Origin: Dialister hominis
GTDB taxonomy: Bacteria; Bacillota; Negativicutes; Veillonellales; Dialisteraceae
Direction of reading: 5' to 3'
DNA length: 64,000 bases
NCBI RefSeq assembly: GCF_007164725.1
Contig: NZ_AP019697.1
Span: 664,001-728,000, forward strand
This document shows positions 18,301 through 26,759 of the stretch, one piece after another. Below the pieces are notes generated by a model, which was not told the DNA's origin, searched no databases, and saw nothing but the letters and a program-made list of their open reading frames with translations. The position numbers were made by a program, and so were the translations under genes. Numbering within the stretch: the first letter of the stretch is position 1; every line of letters begins with the position of its first letter.

Positions 18301-20196
18301 ATGAATAAGGAATTACTGTACTACATCCCGTCTGGCGAATTTGGCAAGGAAGGCGTGCTTTCCCTTTTAAGGACACATCCTGAAATCCGCTTTGTTTCCC
18401 TTGTCGGTATCGATCTTGCCGGCAATGACACCGATGAAAAGATTCCGATTGAGATTTTCATGAAAGACTACGATGATTTCTTTGAAGGCAAGGCTGTGCA
18501 GACCGATGGCTCTTCTGTTGTCCTGATGGACATTGCAACACTGAATGATGCAAGGGTGGATATGGTCGCTGATGCAGGCGTAAACTGGTATGTCGATTAC
18601 AATGAAGAAAATCTGTATACGAACGGACGCCCGGTTGGAACGCTCCGCATTCCGTGCTTCCTTCTGCATAACGGCAAATTCATTGATTCCCGTTCCATTT
18701 TGAGAGATTCCTGCAAGTATGTCGCTTCTGAACTGAAGAAGCTTCTTGCTTCCGGCAAAACCGTCAGGGGCATGGAAGATGTTCCTTTTGCTGATATTGA
18801 GGATATCGGTTTCACCATTGGCACTGAACTTGAATTCTGGGTCAAGACGCCAAGCGAAAATGAAACGATCCAGCACCTTTCCATTTCCCAGCGGCTGCAG
18901 GAACAGTACTGGCAGCGCATGAGAGGCAATGTACGCACTGCCATGGAAGAAACCATTGAAGAACTCGATGCACGCGGCATGCATGTGGAAATGGGCCATA
19001 AGGAAGTCGGCGGCATAAAGCCGAAAGTCGATGATTCCGGCAAAACGACCGATGTCTGTGAACAGCTCGAACTTGACTGGCTCTTCTCCTCCAACCCGCT
19101 GCAGGCTGCGGATAATGAACTGGAAGCAAGAATTGTTGTCCGTGAAGTGTTCCGCAAGCACGGCCTTGACGTTTCCTTCAAGGCAAAGCCGATCATCGGG
19201 GTAGCCGGAAGCGGTGAACATACCCATGTCGGAATCTGTGCCAAACTGAAGAACGGAAAGACGATCAATCTTCTGGCTCCGTCTGATATGAAGGCAGATT
19301 TCCTCTCTACCATCGGCTATGGATTCATCATGGGCATCCTTAAGAACTATGAAGCAACAAATCCGTTCGTTTCTTCTACAACAGATGCCTTCAACCGCCT
19401 GAAACCAGGTTTTGAAGCGCCGGTCTGCATTGTTACATCTCTTGGACACGCGCCGGAAGTTCCTTCCAGAAACAGAACCATCCTGATCGGCCTTGTCAGG
19501 GATATCGACAATCCGAAGGCTACACGTTTTGAACTCCGTGCACCGAATCCGTTTACAAACACATACCTGGCAGCATCCTGCCTCTTCCTGACCTCCCTTG
19601 ACGGCATTCTCTATGCAGTGCATTCTGGAAAGACGCCGGCTGAACTCTTGGCAGAACTGTCCAAGAAGCCGGAGGATGATGCCGATTACCTTGAAAAGGG
19701 AAGAGCATACCGCTGCGAAGAAAACGTATTTGAAGACTTCACGCAGGAAGAAAGGGATGCAGCATTTGGAAAGCCGCCGGCTACTGTCTGGGAAAATGTA
19801 AAGACCATGAGAGCGAATGCCGGCAAGACTGCTGTCATTACTGCAGGCGGCAGCCTCAACAAGACAATTGTCGATTCCTTCCTGGCATCGATCGTATACC
19901 GCTGGAAGAATGAACTGATCGACCGGATCATCCCGACCACTGAAATGCTCGTCAAGGGTTTCAAAAAACTGCAGAGCGAGGATGATCTGGATGAAGAACG
20001 CTGGGATGATATCAGCGAAAAACGTTTTGCCTTGATCAAGGACACCAAGAGCGGAAAGTGCCTCTGCACGCTTCTTAAGGAAGCACTTGAAGCAGGGGAT
20101 TATGATACAGCTTCCGATCTCCAGATTGAAATTTCCAAAAAGGGTGAAGCTCTCGAAAAAGAGTACTATGAATACGCTCTGAATATTGTTGGATGA
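18301..20196 (+). CDS. glnA: Glutamine synthetase, second tandem paralogue
   Basis: The 631-residue protein is collinear with the copy at 15780 and, by eye, most residues are identical. It has the same active-site motifs (GTELEFW, MGHKEVGGIKP, GSGEHTHVGI, EVPSRNRT, RFELRAPNPFTNTYL) and the same long helical C-terminus. Differences cluster at 95-105, 160-175 and in the last 170 residues. The ribosome site GGAGGAAA (18289-18296) survives. The sequence just upstream of it is the end of a MITE, so its native promoter has been separated from it or replaced. The gene is flanked by the MITE on the left and the IS on the right, but each has its own target duplication, so this is not a composite transposon. 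Confidence 0.88.
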   Translation: MNKELLYYIPSGEFGKEGVLSLLRTHPEIRFVSLVGIDLAGNDTDEKIPIEIFMKDYDDFFEGKAVQTDGSSVVLMDIATLNDARVDMVADAGVNWYVDYNEENLYTNGRPVGTLRIPCFLLHNGKFIDSRSILRDSCKYVASELKKLLASGKTVRGMEDVPFADIEDIGFTIGTELEFWVKTPSENETIQHLSISQRLQEQYWQRMRGNVRTAMEETIEELDARGMHVEMGHKEVGGIKPKVDDSGKTTDVCEQLELDWLFSSNPLQAADNELEARIVVREVFRKHGLDVSFKAKPIIGVAGSGEHTHVGICAKLKNGKTINLLAPSDMKADFLSTIGYGFIMGILKNYEATNPFVSSTTDAFNRLKPGFEAPVCIVTSLGHAPEVPSRNRTILIGLVRDIDNPKATRFELRAPNPFTNTYLAASCLFLTSLDGILYAVHSGKTPAELLAELSKKPEDDADYLEKGRAYRCEENVFEDFTQEERDAAFGKPPATVWENVKTMRANAGKTAVITAGGSLNKTIVDSFLASIVYRWKNELIDRIIPTTEMLVKGFKKLQSEDDLDEERWDDISEKRFALIKDTKSGKCLCTLLKEALEAGDYDTASDLQIEISKKGEALEKEYYEYALNIVG

Positions 20197-20219
20197 TCTC
20201 TGTATTTTCCAAAATAAAA

Positions 20220-20250
20220 GACCCGTGCAAAAGCACGGGCTTTTTATTTT
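20220..20250 (+). terminator. Terminator after second glutamine synthetase
   Basis: Arms CCCGTGC / GCACGGG (20222-20228, 20233-20239) with an AAAA loop and CTTTTTATTTT. Confidence 0.9.
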
Positions 20251-20899
20251 GGAATGGGGGGAAAGCAAAAAGGGGGGTTATAGGACAAAACGTGTTGGTA
20301 ATTAATCCCAGCCATGACTGGGATTAAATCCAGAATTATGTAATTCGTCCCACATTATGGCATCACCCCAAGCTGGGATTGAATCTGCCAGTCTTTGTTG
20401 TGAGCTTATGCTATTATAGATAGTAGAAATGCTTTTATCGGTCGGCATAACCTTGAGTATTTCTGAGAGTGAAAGCGGTTTCGGTGAGTGCATGTAACAC
20501 CACCAGAAAACCGCTTTTATTCGTCTTTCAACGGATAATCCACGATGGTTTCTGAGCATCGCTCGAGGCTGTGCATTTACACCGCCCTCTATGAGATTAT
20601 TTGTCGCCGGATAAGGACTTGGGAATTCATCAGCCTCTTTCAGATAGGTGAAAAGATTCCCGGATTTTATCAGACTAATGAGCGATGTTTTTGCCTTTAT
20701 GAGGCGTTCGTGGGTGTGTCGCATTACGCCTCTATCGTCCATTGTCATTTCTTTTAGAAATTCCTTATGCTTCATTGTCCAAGATTCAAATCGGCTTACC
20801 CATTTTTCTGCTTTTTTAAGAGTTTTTATCTCCAACAAATCCCTGGCAAGCATATACAGCTGGGCACCGGCAAGGGTTCTTGGACGAGTCGTTGTGTAA

Positions 20900-22677
20900 C
20901 CTGAAGTCCCGTGAAATTATATCTATTTCGGAAATGGGACTCCCATTGCGTCATATAGAGCTATCTGCTTCTTCGTTATCTCTGAAAGGTGATGGGCCCT
21001 CCCCGGCTGCTGGTAAAGCTCAATTATATCCAAGTCATCCAGCAGTGTCTGCATCGTGTACTTCTTGTACAGGCCCTTCTCATCCATCTGCTTTTTGATG
21101 TAGGAAAGGTAGATTAGGGCCAGAAACTGGACAAAGAGTTTTCCTTCGAAATTCTCGGAGGAGGAGACGGACATGCGCCTCATATCCAGCCGTTCCTTCA
21201 GGTTTGCAAAAGCTTTTTCAATCAGGTCTCTCACACGGTAGAGCTTTATGGCTTCCACCGGATTCTTTATCCCATTGGTCAGCAGGACGAAATAGCCGAA
21301 ATCGCGCTGGCGCTCACGAATTGCATCACCTTTGGGGACAATGTGCAGTCCCCTCTTAGGCGTTTCGGTCACTATGAAGTATTTGTCATAGTCCTTCATG
21401 TGCCCGTCTGTCTTCCTGCCGCTTTTAAGTTCATCCTGCAGACAGGTCAGATACCTGGCAAAGCTCAGCCGCTCATCGGTACAGCGTTGGTCGTTGAAGT
21501 ATATATGGACATAGACTCTCCGCTTGTCACATATACATTTCCCCGTCCTTGGCTGCTCTTCCCTATAGTCCCATTTATCAGTGAAGCTCATGGCATACAG
21601 CCCCACATCATCGTGGTAATTTTCCCAGCTGATCATCTTCTCTCCACGAATCTCGTCCAGATGCTTTCTTGCAATTTTTAACCCGCAGCGGATGCCTATG
21701 AGAAACTTATAATGGCGCTTCATCAGGTCATTAATGTTCTTCTCACTGTAGAAGCCTCTGCCCATAACGAAGCTCAGCTTCTTCATATCCAGGAAATCGA
21801 TGTCCAGCATTAGATTCCGTATCAAACTGACGTCTGCCGTATTTCCTGTAAGCTTGCGGAAATAAACCGGAAGCCGTGAAACTTCCCCATACAACAAAGC
21901 AAGATTAACCTGCGGAAGGTGGTCTCCTTCCTTGTTCTTTCCATACTTGGCTAATTTAATCAGCTCAGAATAGGAGGAAATTGATGTGGTGTCAAAAGCA
22001 AGGTACTCCTTCTCCGCCCTGCGCTTGGCCTGCCTGCGGAAGAAATTCATCTTTGAAGCCTCATCAATAGAGCCCATCAGATCACTGATCCGCTGGGAGG
22101 GGATATCCCGGCCATAGGGATGCTTATGAGTCAACGCCCACTTACGGAGACGGTAAGCAGACATGCCTTCCTCCAGGACAAAGAAATAGGCAAGAGACAA
22201 GAGCTGCTTATACCTATCGGGGAAGGAAGCCTTCAAATCATCCACAATTCCCAGTTTGTCACCGATTTGGTCAAGAAGATAAGTGGCCCCATAAAACTGC
22301 CGCATGCATTCTGTGGCGGGAATCGGCCCAGGCTTTATTGTCCCGGACTTCTCCAGTGACAGCAGATACTTCCCATTCGGAACAAACTGTCCTTCAACTA
22401 TTTTACCAATATAGCGGCGCTTGTGCTCCCCGCGATGCTTCTCTGCATTCCAATAGGGAGCATCAATAAAGACATACTTTTTTCCTGAGATAGTCTGCAT
22501 CTTGGCATTAGCTGGCATATCCATAGAAATCTCCTCCTTGCTAGATATAATTATATACCTATCAGAAGGAATTTTCAATCCGTTTGTTGGTGAAAATATA
22601 ATAGAAATACCAGTATTTATCGGATTCTTAGCCGGCAGCCCAAATACTTCCTAGATATAAAATTACGGGACTGCAGG
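20900..22677 (-). mobile_element. IS1634-like insertion sequence nested in the IS1249-like transposase
   Basis: The ends are CCTGAAGTCCCGTGAAATTA (20900 on) and, inverted from 22677, CCTGCAGTCCCGTAATTTTA: imperfect terminal repeats of about 25 bp. Flanking copies of GTGTAA (20894-20899, 22678-22683) are the target duplication; GTGTAAC, 7 bp, is equally possible. The total is 1778 bp. It encodes one intact transposase on the minus strand. Confidence 0.9.
20923..22524 (-). CDS. IS1634/IS4-superfamily transposase
   Basis: The 533-residue DDE transposase appears intact. The catalytic-type segments are AFDTTSISSYSE (first Asp), FVMGRGFYSEKNINDL (second Asp region), and YRVRDLIEKAFANLKERLDMRRM, the Y-(2)-R-(3)-E-(6)-K signature of the IS4 superfamily. 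I chose ATG 22524 (MDMPANAKM) because AAGGAGGAG lies 6 bp upstream; an in-frame start at 22578 lacks a ribosome site. It reads in the same direction as the gene it interrupts. Confidence 0.9.
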   Translation of the reverse strand: MDMPANAKMQTISGKKYVFIDAPYWNAEKHRGEHKRRYIGKIVEGQFVPNGKYLLSLEKSGTIKPGPIPATECMRQFYGATYLLDQIGDKLGIVDDLKASFPDRYKQLLSLAYFFVLEEGMSAYRLRKWALTHKHPYGRDIPSQRISDLMGSIDEASKMNFFRRQAKRRAEKEYLAFDTTSISSYSELIKLAKYGKNKEGDHLPQVNLALLYGEVSRLPVYFRKLTGNTADVSLIRNLMLDIDFLDMKKLSFVMGRGFYSEKNINDLMKRHYKFLIGIRCGLKIARKHLDEIRGEKMISWENYHDDVGLYAMSFTDKWDYREEQPRTGKCICDKRRVYVHIYFNDQRCTDERLSFARYLTCLQDELKSGRKTDGHMKDYDKYFIVTETPKRGLHIVPKGDAIRERQRDFGYFVLLTNGIKNPVEAIKLYRVRDLIEKAFANLKERLDMRRMSVSSSENFEGKLFVQFLALIYLSYIKKQMDEKGLYKKYTMQTLLDDLDIIELYQQPGRAHHLSEITKKQIALYDAMGVPFPK

Positions 22678-23410
22678 GTGTAACGTCGTACCTGGCAAAA
22701 TACATGAAATATGCAGCGCTGCAGTCTGGCATTTGGCCAGACTTTTTTTAATGCCTTTTGGAAACCCGGACCACCGTCAGAAACGACTATACGTGGTTCA
22801 GCAATACGACTCATCAGGGCTTCCCAGGCAAAAGCACGTTCATATCTACATAAATACCATCCTAATACATGATGCTCATCACAACGGATCAGAATGCAGG
22901 CTTTTCTGGCAAGATAAATGCCATCAACATATACAGTTTCCCTCGGCTCTTCAATCTTCGGCGGCATGGCCCAGATATCCCAAAATTTCGCTGTTTTTCT
23001 TCGGAAATTACGCCCTTCACCTGTCATATCCTTCTGTGTATCCTTGCTGAATAACCAATCAAGAAACATACTGAAATCCTTCGCATCACGATTAATAGGA
23101 AGAGTAAATACATTCCCACATTCTCGGCACTTCCAGCGTTGTGTTCCTGCCCGTGTTTTTCCATATTTGTAGCAGGTAAAACCACAATAACGACATCTAA
23201 CTTCTTTCATAAAATAACCTCCTAGAAAATAATTCATTTCCTAGGAAAGATAAAATACCATTTTAGCCCGTATTTACAAGGTGTCTGAGACTTTTTACCA
23301 ACACGTTTTGTCCACCCTTCAAGAATCACTGAAAATCTTAAAATGCCGATGGAGCCCGATAAATACGGGTTCCATCGGCATTAAAACCAACACGAAATGT
23401 CCTATAAGCC

Positions 23411-23676
23411 AAAAAGGGGCTGTGACAAAATCCACTAAGGTGCTGACTTCTTTTCTCGAACGAAGTTCGGTTTAAGGGTGTCGGAGCTCGCCCCGTAGGG
23501 GGAGCTGGCGGCGGAGCCGACTAAGGAGGTTCATTTCCTTCGAGCGCAGCGAGGTTGTTTGGTATCCAGACCAAGTCAATGCTTATAAATGTTAGATAAT
23601 CTTTTAACGGAATATCCCAATTGAAATAGGGCTGTGGCAAAATAATTAACCATTTTGTCATAGCCCCTTTGTTTCA
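23411..23676. other. Gene-free spacer with GC-rich palindromic repeat
   Basis: Between the IS and tRNA-Thr there is no credible gene. Bases 23480-23522 form a GC-rich imperfect palindrome (GTCGGAGCTCGCCCCGTAGG to GGAGCCGAC), followed by CTTCGAGCGCAGCGAGG. This looks like an extragenic repeat rather than coding sequence; I see no second copy in the window. Confidence 0.45.
23629..23666 (-). terminator. Hairpin downstream of tRNA-Thr
   Basis: 14-bp arms GGGCTGTGGCAAAA / TTTTGTCATAGCCC with two G-U or mismatch positions. It lies 11 bp beyond the tRNA-Thr 3' end. The T run is weak on both strands. Confidence 0.6.
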
Positions 23677-23752
23677 TGGAGCCGGCAACAAGATTTGAAC
23701 TTGCGACCTACGCATTACGAATGCGCCGCTCTACCAGCTGAGCTATACCGGC
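23677..23752 (-). tRNA. tRNA-Thr (anticodon CGT)
   Basis: 76-nt cloverleaf on the minus strand: acceptor GCCGGTA / TGCCGGC, D-arm TAGCTCAGCTGGTAGAGC, anticodon stem GCGCA/TGCG with loop TTCGTAA, T-arm GTTCAAATC, and encoded terminal TCCA. Confidence 0.95.
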
Positions 23753-23841
23753 ATTAATAATTGAACAAATATAATTTTACAGATAAAGTGCATATTTGTC
23801 AATATGTAAAAGGTTTCAATTGAAACAGTAAAAAGGGAAAT

Positions 23842-23870
23842 AAAAAAGCCGCTGAAACTCAGCGGCTTTT
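23842..23870 (-). terminator. Terminator after tRNA-Pro/tRNA-Gly
   Basis: 12-bp arms AAAAGCCGCTGA / TCAGCGGCTTTT. The minus-strand reading continues into TTTTTT. It separates tRNA-Gly from tRNA-Thr. Confidence 0.85.
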
Positions 23871-23874
23871 GTTG

Positions 23875-23948
23875 TGGAGCGGGTGAAGGGAATCGAACCC
23901 TCGTAACCAGCTTGGAAGGCTGGCGCTCTACCATTGAGCTACACCCGC
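23875..23948 (-). tRNA. tRNA-Gly (anticodon TCC)
   Basis: 74-nt cloverleaf on the minus strand: GCGGGTGTAGCTCAATGGTA start, anticodon stem CCAGC/GCTGG with loop CTTCCAA, T-arm GGTTCGATTCC, encoded TCCA. It follows tRNA-Pro by one base. Confidence 0.96.
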
Positions 23949-23949
23949 A

Positions 23950-24026
23950 TGGTCGGAGCAGCAGGATTTGAACCTGCGACCCCTTGGTCCCGAACCAAGT
24001 GCGCTACCAAACTGCGCTATGCCCCG
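23950..24026 (-). tRNA. tRNA-Pro (anticodon CGG)
   Basis: 77-nt cloverleaf on the minus strand: CGGGGCATAGCGCAGTTTGG start, anticodon stem CTTGG/CCAAG with loop TTCGGGA, T-arm GGTTCAAATCC, encoded ACCA. It is the first gene of a Pro-Gly unit. Confidence 0.95.
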
Positions 24027-24038
24027 TCAACGTTGATT

Positions 24039-24067
24039 ATTGTAACAGATGAAGTTATGTATGTCAA
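24039..24067 (-). promoter_or_regulatory. Promoter of the tRNA-Pro/Gly unit
   Basis: On the minus strand TTGACA (24067-24062), 17-bp spacer, TACAAT (24044-24039), 13 bp before the tRNA. Confidence 0.85.
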
Positions 24068-24157
24068 TGGATTTTTTAGAAAATAAAATAGTTTTTTACA
24101 AAGTCTTTTCCTTAGGCCCGGATGGCTGTGATAATATAGGAAAAGGAGGATATCCAT

Positions 24158-25480
24158 ATGGAAGAGTATACGGAAAAGCAAGTGCTGGAGCAAGTGGAGA
24201 AGGATCTTTCAGGCGGGGTCTTTTCTCCTGAAAGCATATATATGAGAAAAGACCTTCTTACGAAGGATACGGGACGCTCATTGGAGGATATAACAGCATC
24301 CTGTCTTCTTGCGCATAGCGAAATCCTGAAAGACGGCAGCCTTCTAGCCTTACCAGGGACCACCACAGTTAAGAGCAAAAGCGCATCGGGCGGGGCAAAC
24401 AGGAATGTGGACCAAATCATCAGGCAGGGATACTTCTATCATAAGCATGTCATTGGGAGGGAAATCACGATTTCCTTCCCGGAAGAGAGGAAGGAGACCT
24501 TTGCTTTTGCAGCGGCAGATGATGACGGGAAGATGGCATCACTTTTTTACATGATGCCAGCACCGGGCAAAGAGGGGATGCTTGCCGGAATCCTTAATGT
24601 GCATGCGATGCTTTTGGCGGTAAGGAAAAAAGGCGTGCATGAGCTCATTCCGGAAATTCCATCTGATGCAGGCATCTCGGCTGTCATTCTGCTGCATGCA
24701 GGAGCTGGAGACACTTCCAGGGAGTGCCGCATGCTGGCCATAAAACTTGGTATATCCATTCTTCGCCTGTATCATGGCATTTATGCAGTTCCTATAAGCT
24801 CATCCCTTGCAATCGAAGGACAGTATACAAAGGACGGCCTCCTCTCAATGATCGAAAAGGACAGCAATGATCCATGGTCACTCTTCCAGAAGGAATATAT
24901 CAATCATGGGGGCGTTACAGCTGATACGGGAGAGCCCTGCGTGAAGGTTCTCTCTGAATGGCTTCTTGCAAGAAGGGAAATCTGGCTTACTGTGCCGCAG
25001 GGGCGGTATCGTCTTCTTGAAGGCAGCAGGATGGAGTATGAATCAAAAAGCAATGCTCTGCAGATGATCAGGCGGCAGAAAGTCCTTCCTCCTTTTGGGG
25101 AAGTGCTTTCTTCAGGCATTGTATTTCTGGGAACAAGGGTGCAGCAGGTGGGCTGTCCGTCTCTTCTTCTTGAAACGAAGCTGAATTCACCCAAGGGAAG
25201 CTGCCATCTGATCCGTGCACTGGAGACGGCAGATCCATCTGATATGCTTCTCAGGTGCGTATTAAGAGCTTTTACGCATATTTTATCTGTGGACACAGGA
25301 AAGCTTGTCAGAGATCTTCATCTCGAAGGCAGTGCAGTGCTCGAAGCAAAAATCCTGGTACCAAAGGGTAGTTCTCAGGAAGACCTCTTCCTCCGCGATC
25401 TCCCTTATGTGGAGCAGCTGATGAATGGTATGGGCGTCGGCCTTGCGTTTCTCGAGGAAGGGTATCAGGCCGTGCTTTAA
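24158..25480 (+). CDS. Unrecognised 440-residue protein
   Basis: I do not recognise a family. The protein starts MEEYTEKQVLEQVEKDLSGG after a good AAAGGAGG site (24143-24150). It is soluble-looking, with no signal peptide or clear transmembrane helix; mixed alpha/beta segments include ISAVILLHAGAGDTSRECRM (about residues 173-192) and an Arg/Glu-rich middle. Cysteines are few and scattered, and no nucleotide-binding loop or catalytic triad is obvious. It has full codon structure like its neighbours and a ribosome site, so it is very likely a real gene. It stands between the tRNA cluster and another hypothetical gene; there is about 116 bp to the next start. Confidence 0.75.
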   Translation: MEEYTEKQVLEQVEKDLSGGVFSPESIYMRKDLLTKDTGRSLEDITASCLLAHSEILKDGSLLALPGTTTVKSKSASGGANRNVDQIIRQGYFYHKHVIGREITISFPEERKETFAFAAADDDGKMASLFYMMPAPGKEGMLAGILNVHAMLLAVRKKGVHELIPEIPSDAGISAVILLHAGAGDTSRECRMLAIKLGISILRLYHGIYAVPISSSLAIEGQYTKDGLLSMIEKDSNDPWSLFQKEYINHGGVTADTGEPCVKVLSEWLLARREIWLTVPQGRYRLLEGSRMEYESKSNALQMIRRQKVLPPFGEVLSSGIVFLGTRVQQVGCPSLLLETKLNSPKGSCHLIRALETADPSDMLLRCVLRAFTHILSVDTGKLVRDLHLEGSAVLEAKILVPKGSSQEDLFLRDLPYVEQLMNGMGVGLAFLEEGYQAVL

Positions 25481-25596
25481 TAAATTGGATGAAACTTTTG
25501 CCATAGCGTAAAAAATCATCTATAATAAAGAACAATAATCAAGGCGGAATTCCGAAAGCGGTTATCCGGCATAGAGTATAAGGAGATACAATATTC

Positions 25597-26286
25597 ATGG
25601 GTTTTTTCGATCATAAGCATGAAAAGGAAAGTCCAATCGGAAATCTGAGGGCGCATATCGGAACCTTCATGTATTTCGTGAAGGTGGGCAAATCCAAATT
25701 CAAAAACAAGGGCAGAGTTGGAGAAATTTTTGCTGATATGGACAATACACAGTATCTTTTCCAGCAGGCTACATCTGGAACGATGTACGATATGAAAAAA
25801 AAACTGGATTATGCTTTGTGGGATGCAGCTGTCCATAAATATACAGAAGACCTCGGCGAGCTCAAGAAGGAGCTTTTAAAAGCTGTCGATGAAGGCGCCG
25901 AAACAGATACAGATGTCTTTGAAGAAAAAGAGGAAGAGGTCGTCGAGCAGCCTGTCCAGGAAGAGGAAGAAGGCGACTGGAAGGCCCATATAAAGGGACA
26001 GATGGAAGAAGCGGAAGAAAAAGCCCGTCAGGAAGCCGAACGAAAGCGCCACGAAGAATCCACTCCTGCGTCGAATAAGTCCGATGACGATGAACATATG
26101 ACGGAAGCGGACTGCCGCGAGCTTTGGAGAATCATCCAGGGACTTGAAAGAGAGTTCAGGGAAATGAACGAAATCGCTGAAGACTGGTTCTCCGTTCATG
26201 GGAAAAAGGACGGCTGCCTGGGCGCTCTTGCTGCACTGGCGCTGATTCCGGCTGCTGTCTTTTATGGTATTTTCCATATTTTCTAA
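25597..26286 (+). CDS. Charged coiled-coil protein with C-terminal membrane anchor, unknown function
   Basis: The 229-residue protein has a basic/aromatic N-terminus (MGFFDHKHEKESPIGNLRAH) and a helical middle. A long Glu/Lys-rich segment predicted to be coiled coil covers about residues 105-155, with a second helix at 165-190 and a hydrophobic tail GALAALALIPAAVFYGIFHI that could anchor it in the membrane. There is no known domain that I can name. AAGGAGAT precedes the ATG. It lies 168 bp upstream of the SCIFF precursor, which has its own promoter, so a shared role is only a guess. Confidence 0.75.
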   Translation: MGFFDHKHEKESPIGNLRAHIGTFMYFVKVGKSKFKNKGRVGEIFADMDNTQYLFQQATSGTMYDMKKKLDYALWDAAVHKYTEDLGELKKELLKAVDEGAETDTDVFEEKEEEVVEQPVQEEEEGDWKAHIKGQMEEAEEKARQEAERKRHEESTPASNKSDDDEHMTEADCRELWRIIQGLEREFREMNEIAEDWFSVHGKKDGCLGALAALALIPAAVFYGIFHIF

Positions 26287-26392
26287 AGTATTTGCTTTTT
26301 ATCGAAGGAAAATATCAGAGACGAACGAAATAAGATTTTTGTACGTTCCTTGTAAAATTTTCCATACGACCTAAGGAAATGTACATGGAAAC

Positions 26393-26422
26393 TTGTCATT
26401 TCCCTCTCCAGTATGGTATGAT
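26393..26422 (+). promoter_or_regulatory. Likely promoter of the SCIFF gene
   Basis: TTGTCA (26393-26398), 18-bp spacer, TATGAT (26417-26422) preceded by TGG (extended -10). Confidence 0.65.
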
Positions 26423-26454
26423 TAATGCAAGAAAGCATTCAGGGAGGTGACGTC

Positions 26455-26625
26455 ATGTCCAGACATATCGTTACAATCAATCAGTCTTCTCTGCAGAACT
26501 CCATTAAATTTGAAGGATGCAGCGAATGCCAGACTTCCTGCCAGTCCGCTTGCAAGACAAGCTGCACTATCGGAAATCTGATCTGCACGGAACAGGAAGA
26601 GGCTGTAGAAGCCAAGAGAGCGTAA
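26455..26625 (+). CDS. scfA: SCIFF precursor peptide (six cysteines in forty-five)
   Basis: The 56-residue peptide starts MSRHIVTINQSSLQNSIKFE and carries six cysteines at positions 22, 25, 29, 33, 37 and 44 (SECQTSCQSACKTSCTIGN), with Thr/Ser between them. This is the SCIFF RiPP family, in which a radical SAM enzyme forms Cys-to-Thr type thioether links. I chose ATG 26455 because GGGAGGTGA lies 6 bp before it; an upstream in-frame ATG at 26425 lacks a site. Its maturase follows after a terminator. The biological role of SCIFF is not known. Confidence 0.95.
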   Translation: MSRHIVTINQSSLQNSIKFEGCSECQTSCQSACKTSCTIGNLICTEQEEAVEAKRA

Positions 26626-26643
26626 GCTTTTTGAGCACGGCCA

Positions 26644-26670
26644 AGCCCCCGGCAAGCGCCGGGGGCTTTT
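26644..26670 (+). terminator. Terminator between SCIFF precursor and maturase
   Basis: Perfect 10-bp arms AGCCCCCGGC / GCCGGGGGCT then TTTTA. It probably lets the precursor be made in excess of the enzyme. Confidence 0.92.
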
Positions 26671-26759
26671 AAATTCCCGTACCATAGAAGGATATGCCTG
26701 ATCAGGACGGAGGAATCCGTTCTTTGAGTTTTCTAAAAAGGATAAAGGAGAAATTTTTC

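Larger units (their letters stand above)
20302..23210 (-). pseudogene. IS1249-like transposase, interrupted by nested IS
   Basis: The N-terminal part (23210 down to 22678) has the zinc ribbon RCRYCGFTCYKYGK / WKCRECG, the start of the catalytic core VYVDGIYLARKACILI, VVSDGGPGF, and CIFHVFCQVRRYT. The C-terminal part (20893 down to 20302) has TTTRPRTLAGAQLYMLARDL, NNLIEGGVNAQPRAMLRNHR and RRIKAVFWWCYMHSP. Removing the nested 1778-bp element plus one 6-bp duplication restores a continuous 374-codon frame (592 + 533 = 1125 bp), so the insertion is the only visible lesion. The start ATG 23210 follows CTAGGAGG. Confidence 0.88.
20275..23410 (-). mobile_element. IS1249-like (IS256-group) insertion sequence, split by a nested IS
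   Basis: Terminal inverted repeats GGGTTATAGGACA... (20275 on) and GGCTTATAGGACA... (read inward from 23410) are flanked by the exact 8-bp direct repeat AAAAAGGG (20267-20274 and 23411-23418). Without the nested element and one copy of its duplication it would be 1352 bp, normal for this group. At the 5' end (right side) a second copy of the end sequence occurs inside (23295-23313). A 41-bp near-perfect palindrome (23342-23382) also lies there and may block read-through into the transposase. Confidence 0.9.

Noticed and set aside
18367-20268. A 633-codon open frame antisense to the second glutamine synthetase
   Set aside because: It mirrors the codon pattern of the sense gene, has Cys/Phe-rich non-protein-like composition, no ribosome site, and the sense gene is unmistakable. 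Similar long antisense frames occur opposite etfB, queA, mtaB and glmS.
17848-23410. Composite transposon carrying the second glutamine synthetase
   Set aside because: The MITE and the IS each have their own 8-bp target duplication (AAATTTTT and AAAAAGGG), so they inserted independently.
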